From: Streptomyces reniochalinae
GTDB lineage: Bacteria > Actinomycetota > Actinomycetes > Streptomycetales > Streptomycetaceae
Length of the DNA stretch: 64,000 nt
Assembly: GCF_003323735.1 (NCBI RefSeq)
Contig: NZ_QOIM01000040.1
Location: 399,607-463,606, forward strand
Direction of reading: 5' to 3'
The position numbers and the translations under genes are program-made. A model generated the notes under the pieces. It was not told the DNA's origin. It was given only the letters and a program-made list of their open reading frames with translations, and did not search any database. Shown here piece after piece: positions 50,628 through 60,023 of the stretch (position 1 is its first letter; the number at the start of each line of letters is the position of its first letter).

Positions 50628-51551
50628 ATGAGCCGCAAGGGCAGGAATTCTGCCGTCATCGCACTGTGCTGGGCCGTGGGTGGCGTCGGGCTCGTCGGCT
50701 GCGAGGAGCCGTCAAAGGACGCCTCCTCGCACCCGGCACCGGAATCGTCCGCTCCGCGGCGGCCCGCCGACGACGCCATGCTCACCGGTACCGGGACCAG
50801 GAAGGTCAAGGTCGAAGGACGGTCGGTGAACGTGTCCTGCGCCGGTACCGCCGCGGACGGCAAGCCGGTCATCGTCCTTTTGCACGGAGGCGGCGACGAG
50901 CTCAAGAAGATGGCCGGCCTCCAGAAGGCGTTGAGCAGCCACAACCGGGTGTGTTCCTACGACCGGCTCGGCGCGGGTGCCAGCGACAAGCCGGGCGGGC
51001 CGCAGACCCTCGACAGCACGGGCAAGGTGCTGACCGGCGTGATCGAGCGGGTCTCGGGGGACGCTCCGGTCGTCCTCGGCGGGCACTCGCTGGGAGGTCT
51101 GATCGCCGCCCGGTACGCCGGCGACAACGCGGACAGGGTGGCGGGGCTGGTGCTGATGGACGCCACCTCGCCGACGCAGAACGCGGATCTCGCCGAGGCG
51201 GTACCCGAGTCCGCCACCGGCCCGGCCGCCGAGTTGCGCGACCAGACGCTCGCGGTGCTGGGCGGGAAGAACCCCGAGCGGCTCACGGTCCGCGACGGGA
51301 AGGTCCGCTCCGCCGGGGACATCCCCGTGGAGGTGGTCAAACACGGGAAGCGGTACCTGGCGGAGGTGCCCGAGTACGGGTCCGGCATGGAGCGGGCGTG
51401 GTCGAAGGGGCAGCGCAAGTGGCTCGCGGTCTCCAGCCGCAGCAAGCTGAGCACCGCCGGGAACAGCGAGCACTACATCTACCTCGACCAGCCGGACGTC
51501 GCGGTCGGGGCGCTGCGGCGCGTCACCTCGCAGGCCGCTGACCGGGCGTAG
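50628..51551 (+). CDS. Alpha/beta-hydrolase lipoprotein
   Basis: 307 residues. The signal ends in a lipobox VGLVGC, with lipidation near residue 25, so it sits on the outer face of the membrane. The hydrolase fold follows: IVLLHGGGDE (oxyanion region), the nucleophile elbow GGHSLGGL with Ser154, LVLMDATSPTQN, and a late His in SEHYIYLDQPD (residue about 282). It resembles proline-iminopeptidase-like serine hydrolases. ATG at 50628 follows GGGAGCG. The shared promoter module suggests control by the adjacent two-component system. Confidence 0.83.
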   Translation: MSRKGRNSAVIALCWAVGGVGLVGCEEPSKDASSHPAPESSAPRRPADDAMLTGTGTRKVKVEGRSVNVSCAGTAADGKPVIVLLHGGGDELKKMAGLQKALSSHNRVCSYDRLGAGASDKPGGPQTLDSTGKVLTGVIERVSGDAPVVLGGHSLGGLIAARYAGDNADRVAGLVLMDATSPTQNADLAEAVPESATGPAAELRDQTLAVLGGKNPERLTVRDGKVRSAGDIPVEVVKHGKRYLAEVPEYGSGMERAWSKGQRKWLAVSSRSKLSTAGNSEHYIYLDQPDVAVGALRRVTSQAADRA

Positions 51552-51645
51552 GGACGGGCGGGTACGCCGCTGAGCGTCCTGGAGGCCGCTCTGCCCGCGT
51601 GTTCGGTGCGTTGTCCCCCGTGCGAGCTACGCGGAGGCCCCGCAA

Positions 51646-51693
51646 GTGTCCACCGCGTGGTGACGCCCGTGGGCCTTCGGGTCCGTAGCGTTC
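51646..51693 (+). promoter_or_regulatory. Two-component-system promoter module, copy 2 (before kinase)
   Basis: GTGTCCACCGCGTGGTGACG at 51646-51665 and CGTAGCGTTC at 51684-51693, the same elements and 18-base spacing as copy 1. The 20-base element is a near-perfect palindrome here. The upstream block GTCCCCCGTGCGAGCTACGC (about 51613) matches copy 1 but is 9 bases further away. It precedes the kinase-regulator operon, so autoregulation is likely. Confidence 0.65.
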
Positions 51694-51738
51694 CGGGTCA
51701 GCGTGGCGCTTCGGCTGCGGATGCGGAGAGGGGGTCCC

Positions 51739-53049
51739 ATGAGAGCGGTATGGCAGCTGCTGGTCGTCGCGGCGCACACGAGAGTGCGCACAGGTGCGTA
51801 CGGAGGGGCGCGCCGAGCGGCGCGCGGAGCAGGCCGTGGCCACCCGTACACTTCCCCGGTGATCGGTTCTCGGCTGGTCCCTCGTCTGTGGCGTCGTCTC
51901 GACGTCGTGGTACGGGATCTCCCGCTCGCGCTGCTGCTGCTCGTGCCCTCGTTCGTGCCGGCGTTCCACAGCCACGGGACGCAGCTCGGTGGTCTGCCCA
52001 CCCGCCCCTTCGAGGCGTTGACCGTGGTGGCGATCTGCCTCCAGTGCCTTCCGCTCGCGGTGCGGCGGCGCCGGCCTGTCACCTGTCTCGCCGTGGTCTT
52101 CGTCGGCTTCGCCGTCGACCAGCTTCTCGGGTACCACACGCTCGCCGGTACGGGGCTGTCCTTCGCGCTGCTGAGCGCGGGGGCCCACCTGGAGTGGCAC
52201 CGGCGTGCCACCGTGCTCTGCTTCTCCGTGGCGTACGTGCCGCTGGCGTTCGTCCTCTTCCGGCTGGGCACGGAGGGCCTGGAGGAGTTCGTGGTGTTCT
52301 ACCTGGCGTGTGCCCTGGTGTGGGGGATCGGCGCCTGGTGGCGCTCCACCCGGAAGGCGGAGGACGAACGCCGTCTCCGGGTGGCGGAGGAGACACGTAC
52401 CGCCGAACGGACGCGTATCGCGCGCGAGTTGCACGACGTCGTGACGCACCATGTGACGGCGATGGTGGTGCAGGCGGAGGCGGCACGCTGTCTGACGGCC
52501 GCGCCCGACCGCCTCGACCAGGCGCTCACCGCCACCTCGGACACCGGCCGGCGGGCCCTCACCGACCTGCGGCACCTCCTCGACCTGCTCAACCCGGACC
52601 ACCGCGCCGACGCGGGGACGCCTCCCGACCGCGACCGTGACCGCGCCGGCGCCAGAACGCCTCCCGTGGGCAGACTGCTCACGCTCGTCGAGCAGACGCG
52701 CCGGGCCGGTCAGCCGGTGGAGTTCACCGAGGAGGGGACGCCCGCGGAGTCGACCGGAAGCGCCGACCTGGTGGCCTACCGAGTCGTTCAGGAGGCTTTG
52801 ACGAACGCCCTCAAGCACGCCCATGGGGGCCGCACCTCGGTCCGGGTGCGGCACGGGGCGCAGGAGATCGTCGTGGAGGTCGGCACGGAAGGTTCCGGTG
52901 CGCGGGCCGCCTCTTGCGGCGGGAGCGGCCGGGGCCTGGCCGGGCTCCGTGAACGGGTCGACGTCCTGGGCGGCGACTTCAGCGCCGGCAGGCAGCGCGG
53001 CGGCGGTTTCGTCGTACGGGCACGTATACCCGCGCGGAGCCTGTCGTGA
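51739..53049 (+). CDS. Sensor histidine kinase (NarL-type system)
   Basis: 436 residues. An N-terminal membrane part of about five helices (residues 55-205), without a recognisable extracellular sensor domain, leads into a HisKA_3 box ARELHDVVTHHVTAMVVQAE with phospho-acceptor His232 and a HATPase_c domain: N box VVQEALTNALKHAHGG and G box GSGRGLAGLRERVDVLGG. ATG at 51739 is chosen because GGAGAGGGGG precedes it; GTG at 51859 would remove only the basic leader. It overlaps the regulator gene by GTGA. Confidence 0.87.
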   Translation: MRAVWQLLVVAAHTRVRTGAYGGARRAARGAGRGHPYTSPVIGSRLVPRLWRRLDVVVRDLPLALLLLVPSFVPAFHSHGTQLGGLPTRPFEALTVVAICLQCLPLAVRRRRPVTCLAVVFVGFAVDQLLGYHTLAGTGLSFALLSAGAHLEWHRRATVLCFSVAYVPLAFVLFRLGTEGLEEFVVFYLACALVWGIGAWWRSTRKAEDERRLRVAEETRTAERTRIARELHDVVTHHVTAMVVQAEAARCLTAAPDRLDQALTATSDTGRRALTDLRHLLDLLNPDHRADAGTPPDRDRDRAGARTPPVGRLLTLVEQTRRAGQPVEFTEEGTPAESTGSADLVAYRVVQEALTNALKHAHGGRTSVRVRHGAQEIVVEVGTEGSGARAASCGGSGRGLAGLRERVDVLGGDFSAGRQRGGGFVVRARIPARSLS

Positions 53050-53705
53050 CGCCGCCGGTCCGGGTCCTCGTCTGCGACGACCAGATGCTGGTCCGTACCG
53101 GACTGGTGACGATCATCGGAGCGCAGCCCGACCTGGAGGTGGCGGGTGAGTGCGGGGACGGGCGGACCGCGGTCGACCTCGTGCGCCGGCTGCGCCCCGA
53201 CGTCGTCGTGATGGACGTGCGCATGCCGGTGCTGGACGGTATCGAGGCCACCCGTCTGCTGGCCGGCGCCGGGGTGGAGCACCCCGTCAAGGTGCTCGTG
53301 GTGACGACGTTCAATCTCGACGCCTACGTGTACGAGGCGCTGCGCGCGGGGGCGAGCGGGTTCCTGCTCAAGGAGGCACCGCCCGCCCAGCTGCTCCACG
53401 GGATCCGCACCGTGGCGACGGGTGCGGCGCTGCTGGACCCCGAGGTGACGCGTCAGCTCGTGGGCAGGTACGCCGCCCGCATCCGGCCCGCGGAGTCCAC
53501 CCCGGAGGAGACCCCGCTGACCCCACGCGAGCTCCAGGTTCTCCGCCTCATCGCGGACGGCCTCTCCAACAGCGAGATCGCCGCGGCGCTGCTGCTGAGC
53601 CAGGAGACGGTCAAGACCTTCGTCTCCCGCATCCTGACCAAACTCGACCTGCGCGACCGCGTCCAGGCGGTCGTCTACGCCTACCGTCGCGGCCTGGTGA
53701 CCTGA
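53046..53705 (+). CDS. LuxR/NarL-family response regulator
   Basis: 219 residues. Receiver domain with the acidic pair in VLVCDDQ, phospho-acceptor Asp57 in VVVMDVRMPVLDGIEATRLL and Lys in GFLLKEAP; a LuxR helix-turn-helix at the C-terminus (LTPRELQVLRLIADGLSNSEI, quoted in part as LQVLRLIADGLSNSEIAAAL). GTG at 53046 overlaps the kinase stop. It is the likely binder of the two GTGTCCACC modules upstream. Confidence 0.92.
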   Translation: MTPPVRVLVCDDQMLVRTGLVTIIGAQPDLEVAGECGDGRTAVDLVRRLRPDVVVMDVRMPVLDGIEATRLLAGAGVEHPVKVLVVTTFNLDAYVYEALRAGASGFLLKEAPPAQLLHGIRTVATGAALLDPEVTRQLVGRYAARIRPAESTPEETPLTPRELQVLRLIADGLSNSEIAAALLLSQETVKTFVSRILTKLDLRDRVQAVVYAYRRGLVT

Positions 53706-53891
53706 CGCTCCGGCGCCCTCATCCCCCCAGGGGTCCCGCCGCCGTCGCCGGCGGCCGGTGAGCGGTGGCCGGCCAGTGTCGCGCGCTCGCCGTGGCGCCG
53801 TGTCAGGCCGACAGTCTCCGGGTCTTCTGGTCTTCTGGTCTCCTGGTGTCGGAGATGCCCGTGAGAAGTGTGCGGCGGTGAAGGGAGAGGT

Positions 53892-54302
53892 ATGGCGGCC
53901 GGCAGACATGTCAGGCGCGTAGGGACACTCGTGGGCGGGGGGCTGCTGCTGCTCGTCGGGGTGGCGCTCCTCGTCCTGCCGGGGCCCGGGCTGTTGCTCG
54001 TCTTCGCGGGCCTGGTCGTCCTCTCCCGGGAGTTTCCGGGCCTGAACCGGTACGTCGGGCCCGTGCGGGCCAGGGCGCTCCAGGCCGCGGAGGAGAGCGT
54101 CTCCTCACCGCTGCGGCTGGCAGGATCCGCCCTCGCCGCGCTCGCCCTGATGGCCGCTGGGGTGGCCTGGGGGCTCGTGCCCGACCTCCCCTTCAGTGGC
54201 TGGAGCACAGGCTCCAGCCTGATCCTCGCGGGCTTCATCCTGGTGGGGCTGCTGGTGTGGAGCCGCCGCCGGGTCACCGCGCAACGGGCCTCCCGGCGGT
54301 GA
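53892..54302 (+). CDS. PGPGW-type small membrane protein
   Basis: 136 residues. A PGPGL motif in LLLVGVALLVLPGPGLLLVF marks the TIGR02611/PGPGW membrane family of unknown function. Two hydrophobic segments lie at residues 13-45, and two more at about 78-98 and 105-125, with an amphipathic ARALQAAEESV helix between them. ATG at 53892 with GGGAGAGG directly upstream is preferred over an in-frame alternative eight codons earlier. A single-gene unit. Confidence 0.75.
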   Translation: MAAGRHVRRVGTLVGGGLLLLVGVALLVLPGPGLLLVFAGLVVLSREFPGLNRYVGPVRARALQAAEESVSSPLRLAGSALAALALMAAGVAWGLVPDLPFSGWSTGSSLILAGFILVGLLVWSRRRVTAQRASRR

Positions 54303-54533
54303 CCGGCGCTCCCGCTCCGCCCGGCTGATGCTGCGCGGCGGCGCGCACCGCTCGGTTGTGAAGCCGAGGCGGGAAACGTCGTGATTGTGCAGGTAGAGAC
54401 GGGTGGGAGGGTGGCGTATCGTCCTCGGATGTTGCCAACTTGTTCATACAGGTGACTTCCCTGGACGGGGTTCTTCTTGACAGACTCCGTTGACTCGCAC
54501 GTTTTCGCACACCCTTGTGAGGTCAGCAGACAG

Positions 54534-56594
54534 ATGCCAGCACTCAACCGCCGCAGGTTCCTCCAGATCGCCGGCGCCACCGCGGGCTTCTCCGCCCTGT
54601 CCGGCAGCATCCAACGCGCCGCCGCGATCCCCGCGGCCCGCCGTTCGGGCAGCATCGAGGACGTCGAGCACATCGTCGTGCTGATGCAGGAGAACCGGTC
54701 CTTCGACCACTACTTCGGCTCCCTGCGCGGTGTGCGCGGCTTCGGTGACCCGCGCCCCATGGCGCCCACGGGCAAGAAGTCCGTGTGGCACCAGTCGGAC
54801 GGCTCCAAGGACGTGCTGCCGTACCACCCGGACGCCGAGAACCTGGGCATGCAGTTCATCGCCGGCCTCAACCACGACTGGGCGGGCGGGCACCAGGCCT
54901 GGAACGAGGGCAGGTACGACCAGTGGATTCCGGCCAAGGGGCCCGGCACCATGGCCTATCTGACCCGCGAGGACATCCCGTTCCACTACGCGCTCGCCGA
55001 CGCCTTCACCGTCTGCGACTCGTACCACTGCTCGATGATCGGGGCGACCGACCCCAACCGCTACTACATGTGGACGGGGCACGCGGGCAACGACGGCGAG
55101 GGCGGCGGCCCGGTCCTCGGCAACGAGGAGGCCGGGTACGGCTGGACGACGTACCCCGAGCGGCTGGAACAGGCGGGCATCTCCTGGAAGATCTACCAGG
55201 ACATCGGCGACGGTCTGAACGAGGACGGCGGCTGGGGCTGGATCGAGGACGCCTACCGCGGCAACTACGGGGACAACTCGCTGCTGTGGTTCACCAAGTA
55301 CCAGGACGCCGAGCCGGGCGACCCCCTCTACGACAAGGCCCGCACCGGTACCGAAGCCAAGAAGGGCGACGGCTTCTTCGACATCCTCAAGGCCGACGTG
55401 CAGTCCGGCAAGCTGCCGCAGATCTCCTGGATCGCCTCGCCCGAGGCCTTCACCGAGCACCCGAACTTCCCCGCCAACTACGGCGCCTGGTACATCTCCC
55501 AGGTCCTCGACGCGCTCACCTCCAACCCGGACGTGTGGGCGAAGACCGCGCTGTTCATCACCTACGACGAGAACGACGGCTACTTCGACCACGTCGTCCC
55601 CGCCTACCCGCCGGCCTCTCACGCGCAGGGCCGCTCCACCGTCACCACCGAACTCGACACCTACACCGGCGGCCTCGAGGGCTACGAGCCCGGCCCCTAC
55701 GGCCTCGGCCAGCGCGTTCCCATGCTCGTCGTCTCCCCCTGGAGCACCGGCGGCTACGCCTGCTCCGAACTGTTCGACCACACCTCGATCATCCGCTTCA
55801 TGGAGCGCCGCTTCGGCGTGCACGAGCCGCACATCTCGCCCTGGCGCCGTGCCCTGTGCGGCGACCTGACCTCGGCGTTCGACTTCGGTCTCAAGGAGAC
55901 GGAACCGGCGTCGCTGCCCGACACCGACGCCTACGAGCCGCCGGACGACGAGCGGCACGACTCCTACGTGCCCAAGCCCCCGGCCGAGCCGGTGCTGCCC
56001 AAGCAGGAGCCGGGCTCCCGGCCGACCCGGCCGCTGCCCTACGCGCCGCTGGTGGACGGCTCGGCGCAGGTCGCCGACGGGAAGTTCACGCTCACCTTCA
56101 GCGGCGGCGAGCAGGCCGGCGCCTTCTTCCTCGTCACCTCCGCCAACCGCACCGACGGCCCCTGGACCTACACCACCGAGGCGGGCAAGAAGCTGTCCGA
56201 CACGTGGAACGCGGCCTACTCCGAGGGTGCCTACGACCTGACGGTGCACGGTCCCGGCGGCTTCCTGCGCACCTTCACAGGCCCTGCGGACAAGGCCGGG
56301 CCGGAGGTCACCGCCCGCCACCTGGGCGAGAGCGGTGACCTTGAGCTGACCATGAGCAACGACGGCGACGACGACTGCGACCTGACGGTGGTCAACGCCT
56401 ACGGCGGCGAAAAGGAGACCCACAGGGTGCGGGCAGGCGCGCGGGTCGTCCGGACGGTGGGCCTGCGCTCCACCAAGCGCTGGTACGACCTGTCGGTCAC
56501 CACCGACACCGACGACGCGTGGCTGCGCCGGCTCGCCGGACACGTCGAGACGGGGGAGCCCGGCGTCAGCGACCCGGCCACCCTCACGGACTGA
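54534..56594 (+). CDS. Tat-exported phospholipase C (phosphocholine-specific type)
   Basis: 686 residues. NRRRFLQIAGATAGFSALSG is a textbook Tat signal. The phosphoesterase domain contains VVLMQENRSFDHYFG (near residue 50), TDPNRYYMWTG, ISWKIYQD and YDENDGYFDHVVP, the metal-binding set of PlcA/PlcN-like phospholipases C. Two C-terminal DUF756 modules follow (about residues 500-590 and 595-675), as usual for the phosphocholine-specific group. ATG at 54534 is chosen for the signal; GAGG lies 12 bases upstream. Its end overlaps the convergent ligase gene by 11 bp. Phosphate control is common for such enzymes, but only an imperfect PHO-like sequence is visible at 54442. Confidence 0.88.
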   Translation: MPALNRRRFLQIAGATAGFSALSGSIQRAAAIPAARRSGSIEDVEHIVVLMQENRSFDHYFGSLRGVRGFGDPRPMAPTGKKSVWHQSDGSKDVLPYHPDAENLGMQFIAGLNHDWAGGHQAWNEGRYDQWIPAKGPGTMAYLTREDIPFHYALADAFTVCDSYHCSMIGATDPNRYYMWTGHAGNDGEGGGPVLGNEEAGYGWTTYPERLEQAGISWKIYQDIGDGLNEDGGWGWIEDAYRGNYGDNSLLWFTKYQDAEPGDPLYDKARTGTEAKKGDGFFDILKADVQSGKLPQISWIASPEAFTEHPNFPANYGAWYISQVLDALTSNPDVWAKTALFITYDENDGYFDHVVPAYPPASHAQGRSTVTTELDTYTGGLEGYEPGPYGLGQRVPMLVVSPWSTGGYACSELFDHTSIIRFMERRFGVHEPHISPWRRALCGDLTSAFDFGLKETEPASLPDTDAYEPPDDERHDSYVPKPPAEPVLPKQEPGSRPTRPLPYAPLVDGSAQVADGKFTLTFSGGEQAGAFFLVTSANRTDGPWTYTTEAGKKLSDTWNAAYSEGAYDLTVHGPGGFLRTFTGPADKAGPEVTARHLGESGDLELTMSNDGDDDCDLTVVNAYGGEKETHRVRAGARVVRTVGLRSTKRWYDLSVTTDTDDAWLRRLAGHVETGEPGVSDPATLTD

Positions 56595-58266
56595 CCGGCG
56601 CGCACGCGGGCGGCTCGGCCCTGCCGGCAAGGGACGCCGCGGCCATCCCGGCGAGGGTGGTGCGGCAGACCTTGCCGGTGGGGCCGAGCGGCATGTTCGC
56701 CACCAGGAGCAGCCTCTCGGGGAGCTTCCGGCGCTCCAGGCCGCGCTCGTCCTCCAGATAGGAGGTGAGCGCGGCGAGCGTCAGGGGAGTGGGCCGGATG
56801 CCGGGCACCTGGCGCACGCAGGCGCACAGGCGTTCGCCCAGTTCCGGGTCCGGTACCCCCACACACGCCACCTCGGCCACCGCGGGGTGGCTGCCGAGCT
56901 CCCGCTCCACCTCGGCGGGGCTGATGTTGTATCCGCCGCGCACGACGATCTGCTTGAGACGCCCGAGAACGTGCAGCCGCCCTTCGGCGTCCAGCCGCCC
57001 CAGGTCGCCGGTGCGCACCCAGCCGTCGTCCGTGCGGTAGCGGGCGTCCTGGCCGGGCCCCGCCACATGACTCAGTGGGGTCATCGGGCCGCGGGCCAGG
57101 ATCTCGCCCGACCGCCCGGCGGGCAGGGGCAGCGCGCTGCCGCCGGGTTCGGCGACGCGGATCTCGGCGACCGCGGGGTCCGGCAGCCCGGCGCAGGTGG
57201 GCCCGCCGCCGTCGCCCCTGGCCGTGTGGCAGTTCACCCCGTCCGAGGAGCCGTAGACCGTCAGGACGCGGCGGCCGAAGCGGGCCCGGCACGCCTCGGC
57301 GGTCGCCCCGGGCAGCGCGGCCCCGCTGGAGACGAGAGCCCGCAGCCCGCCGACGTCCTCCCCGGGCAGCCGGGGCACGTCGGCCAGCCGCCGCAGCATC
57401 GCCGGAACCCCGAACACGTGGGTGGGGCGGTGCGCGACCAGCGTACGGAGGGCCGCCGCCGCGTCGAAGCCGTCCTGGAGCAGCAGCGTGCCGCCGAGCG
57501 CGGCGAGCGTGACGTAGCTGCCGAGTGAGCCGAACGACGAGGCCAGCGAGACGAGCAGCAGGTTGCGCATCGGCTCGCTACCGTCGTGCAGGGCCCGCAC
57601 GTAGGAGGCGCGGCCGCCCGCCATCGCGTTGTGCGAGTAGGCCACCATCTTCGGTTCGGCTTCCGAACCCGAGGAGACCAGGAGGCGGACGGGCGCCTCG
57701 GGATCGTGCGCACGGGGCCGGAAGTGCCTGCCGGACGCGGCCGTCAGCGACTCGGCCCCCTGCGGTCCTTCACCGGCTTCGCCGCAGGTGAAGAGCGTTC
57801 GAAGGTGCGGCAGTCCGGCGCTCGGCACGGCGTCACGCTCCCGCGCCACGACCAGGGCGCGGGCCCGGGAGCGCGCCAGCAGACCGGCCGGGCCCAGGCT
57901 GCCGTGCCCCGGCGGGTAGGGCAGGGCGACCGCGCCGACGGCCGCCACGGCCAGCTCCGCCGCCACCGCGGCCCGCCCGTTGGGCAGCCGCAGGGCGATG
58001 ATGTCGCCCGGGCCCAGACCGTGCTCGGCCAGGCGGGAGGCGAAGTGGCGGACGGTGGCATCCAGCCCGGCGTAGTCGACGGTGCCCGACGCGTCGACGA
58101 CCGCCGCCCTGCGGGGGTGGGCGCGTACGTGGTCGGAGAAGAGGGCGTACACGTCGCGGTCCGGGCACCACCCGCGGTCCACCCACGCGCGGCGGAGCGA
58201 GGCGGGGACCAGGTCCCGCACGGTCACGCCCGCGTTCGACGTCCACACGGCAGCGGCGGTGGTCAC
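56584..58266 (-). CDS. Adenylate-forming acyl-CoA ligase, last gene of five-gene operon
   Basis: 560 residues of the ANL superfamily, activating a carboxylic acid as an acyl-adenylate. The P-loop is the variant LLVSSGSEAEPKMVAYSHNA (here SSGSEAEPKMVAYS, near residue 198). Then LTVYGSSDGVN, GWVRTGDLGRLD, the hinge GRLKQIVVRGGYNISPAEVE and the catalytic Lys in MPLGPTGKV are in place. GTG at 58266 overlaps the CoA-transferase stop (GTGA). It differs from the second ligase at 60891, so the operon may activate two different acids or one acid twice. Confidence 0.85.
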   Translation of the reverse strand: MTTAAAVWTSNAGVTVRDLVPASLRRAWVDRGWCPDRDVYALFSDHVRAHPRRAAVVDASGTVDYAGLDATVRHFASRLAEHGLGPGDIIALRLPNGRAAVAAELAVAAVGAVALPYPPGHGSLGPAGLLARSRARALVVARERDAVPSAGLPHLRTLFTCGEAGEGPQGAESLTAASGRHFRPRAHDPEAPVRLLVSSGSEAEPKMVAYSHNAMAGGRASYVRALHDGSEPMRNLLLVSLASSFGSLGSYVTLAALGGTLLLQDGFDAAAALRTLVAHRPTHVFGVPAMLRRLADVPRLPGEDVGGLRALVSSGAALPGATAEACRARFGRRVLTVYGSSDGVNCHTARGDGGGPTCAGLPDPAVAEIRVAEPGGSALPLPAGRSGEILARGPMTPLSHVAGPGQDARYRTDDGWVRTGDLGRLDAEGRLHVLGRLKQIVVRGGYNISPAEVERELGSHPAVAEVACVGVPDPELGERLCACVRQVPGIRPTPLTLAALTSYLEDERGLERRKLPERLLLVANMPLGPTGKVCRTTLAGMAAASLAGRAEPPACAPVSP

Positions 58267-60023
58267 AGGAACTCCCACGGGGCGAGCGGACGCGCGTACG
58301 CGTCGTGGCGGACGGCGGCTGAGAAGCGCGGGTCGGCGGCCAGCCGCGCGAGGTCGGTGCCGACCGGCAGGGCAGTCAGGCCCGCCTCGGCGAAGCGCGC
58401 CGCCCACGCGCTGCTCGTCCCCGTGCGCAGCCGGGCAGCGGCCGTGTCGGGGCAGCGGGCCGCGTCCGCGCCGAGGACGCGCCCCAGCTGCTCCGGGTGC
58501 GCGCGGGCGGTCTCTCCCAGCCACAGGTGGCCGTCGGCGGTCGCGGGCGGCGTCTCCCACGGGCCCCACCGGACACGCTGCCGTGGCCGTGGCACGAGGG
58601 CGGCGGCGGACAGCAGCGAGGAGTCGGCGCGCTGCGCCCGCCCGGTGCGCTCGCGCGCGAGCAGCCCCGCGAGTACGGCCTGCGCGCTCAGCAGCCCGCC
58701 GAGCACGTCGGTGAGCGTCATCAGCGAGGGTGCGGGCGGCAGATGGGCCGGACGTACGGCGGCGGCGAGCCCGCTGTGCGCCTGCACCAGGAAGTCGGTG
58801 CCCACCGGCGGGGCTTGCCCCAGCGCTTCGCCCCATCCTGAGGCCCAGGCGTGGACGAGTCCCGGCCGGACGGCGGACAGGTCCGCGGCGTCCAGGCCGA
58901 GCCGCGCCGCCTTGCCCGGGGCCCAGTTGTGCAGGAAGACGTCGGCGCCCGCCACCAGCTCCCGCACGGTGCGCCGCCCCTGGCCCGTCGTGAGGTCCGC
59001 CTCGACGACCTGCTTGCCGTCGTTGAGCGCACGGAAGCGCGCCGAGGTGGGCCCCGCCATGGGCGGCATGCCCCGCATCGGGTCGCCGCCGGGGGGTTCG
59101 ACCCGCACCACCTGGGCGCCCAGCAGCCGCAGCACGTGCCCCGCCAACGGCCCCTGCACGCGCCGGGTGGACTCCACGACGCGCAGCCCCGCGAGGGGAG
59201 CGGGCCCGCTGCCGGGCGGCTTCGGTACCGCTTCCCGGGCCGGTGGGGTGCCGGTCGTGGCCTTGTCCAGCGGTGTCAGCCGCCAGGCCGGTGGCGGCCG
59301 GCCGGCCCCCGGGTCCTCGCCGATGGGCAGGACGTCGGCGCCCGCCTGTGCGGCGGCCGTACGGATCGCCGCGTAGGGCGCGGCGCCCACGGCACGGTAC
59401 AGGGCCTGCGGCAGCAGACAGGTGGCCGTCGCGAAGCGCTGCTGGAAGGGGCGCCACCCCTGGCTCAGCGCGGCGCCGGGCGCCCCCAGGCGCTGCCAGA
59501 AGCCCAGCCACCGTTCGGCGTCGAGCGCTTCCAGTTCGAAGGACACACCGTCGGCGGAGACGAAGGGACGGTGGCCCACGTCCGTGGGCGCCTCCCGCCG
59601 CGCGGCGGGAGGCGCGTCGTCCTCGTCGCCTTCGGCGGTGGCCGCGGCCAGGTACTGGCCGACGCTGAACAGCGCGGCCTGGCCGACCGAGGTACGCACC
59701 CGCGCGACGTCTCGCCCCGTGGCGCGGCCGAGCAGGGCGGCGCAGACCCCCTGCGCCGCCAGAATCCCGGCCACCGTGCCGGCGTAGTCGACGGCGAGCG
59801 GCGTGGGCCGTCCGGCGGCGCGGCCGTGCACCTGCATGATTCCGCACGCCGCCTGCACGGCCTGCTCGCTGCGCAGGGGAAGGTCGACGGGGCCCGCCCA
59901 GTCGATGCGGCAGGGCACGGTGGCGGTGCCCGGGTCGCCCACCAGGGCCAGCAGCCGGTCGGCGACCCGGTGGGCGACGGTGGGAGCAGGCGCCACCTGG
60001 GCGCGCGGCGTACTCGTCGTCAC
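58263..60023 (-). CDS. Class III (CaiB/BaiF) CoA-transferase, two-domain
   Basis: 586 residues. The second half (from about residue 250) is a full CaiB/BaiF domain: GLRVVESTRRVQGPLAGHVLRLLGAQVVRVEPPGGDP (quoted in short as LRLLGAQVVRVEPPGGDPMR), VFLHNWAPGKAARLGLD and the catalytic-Asp segment GTDFLVQAHSGLA. The first half is a degenerate copy (LAVDYAGTVAGILAAQGV, VRTSVGQAALFSVGQYL) that lacks the start of the fold. Members move CoA between acids. GTG at 60023 overlaps the methyltransferase stop. With two ligases next door it may pass CoA to, or from, the pathway acid. Confidence 0.82.
   Translation of the reverse strand: MTTSTPRAQVAPAPTVAHRVADRLLALVGDPGTATVPCRIDWAGPVDLPLRSEQAVQAACGIMQVHGRAAGRPTPLAVDYAGTVAGILAAQGVCAALLGRATGRDVARVRTSVGQAALFSVGQYLAAATAEGDEDDAPPAARREAPTDVGHRPFVSADGVSFELEALDAERWLGFWQRLGAPGAALSQGWRPFQQRFATATCLLPQALYRAVGAAPYAAIRTAAAQAGADVLPIGEDPGAGRPPPAWRLTPLDKATTGTPPAREAVPKPPGSGPAPLAGLRVVESTRRVQGPLAGHVLRLLGAQVVRVEPPGGDPMRGMPPMAGPTSARFRALNDGKQVVEADLTTGQGRRTVRELVAGADVFLHNWAPGKAARLGLDAADLSAVRPGLVHAWASGWGEALGQAPPVGTDFLVQAHSGLAAAVRPAHLPPAPSLMTLTDVLGGLLSAQAVLAGLLARERTGRAQRADSSLLSAAALVPRPRQRVRWGPWETPPATADGHLWLGETARAHPEQLGRVLGADAARCPDTAAARLRTGTSSAWAARFAEAGLTALPVGTDLARLAADPRFSAAVRHDAYARPLAPWEFL

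Noticed and set aside
54442..54461. PHO box (PhoP site) before the phospholipase C gene
   Set aside because: GTTCATACAG and GTGACTTCCC are 10 rather than 11 bases apart and the second unit departs from GTTCACC. Too weak to call, though phosphate control remains plausible.
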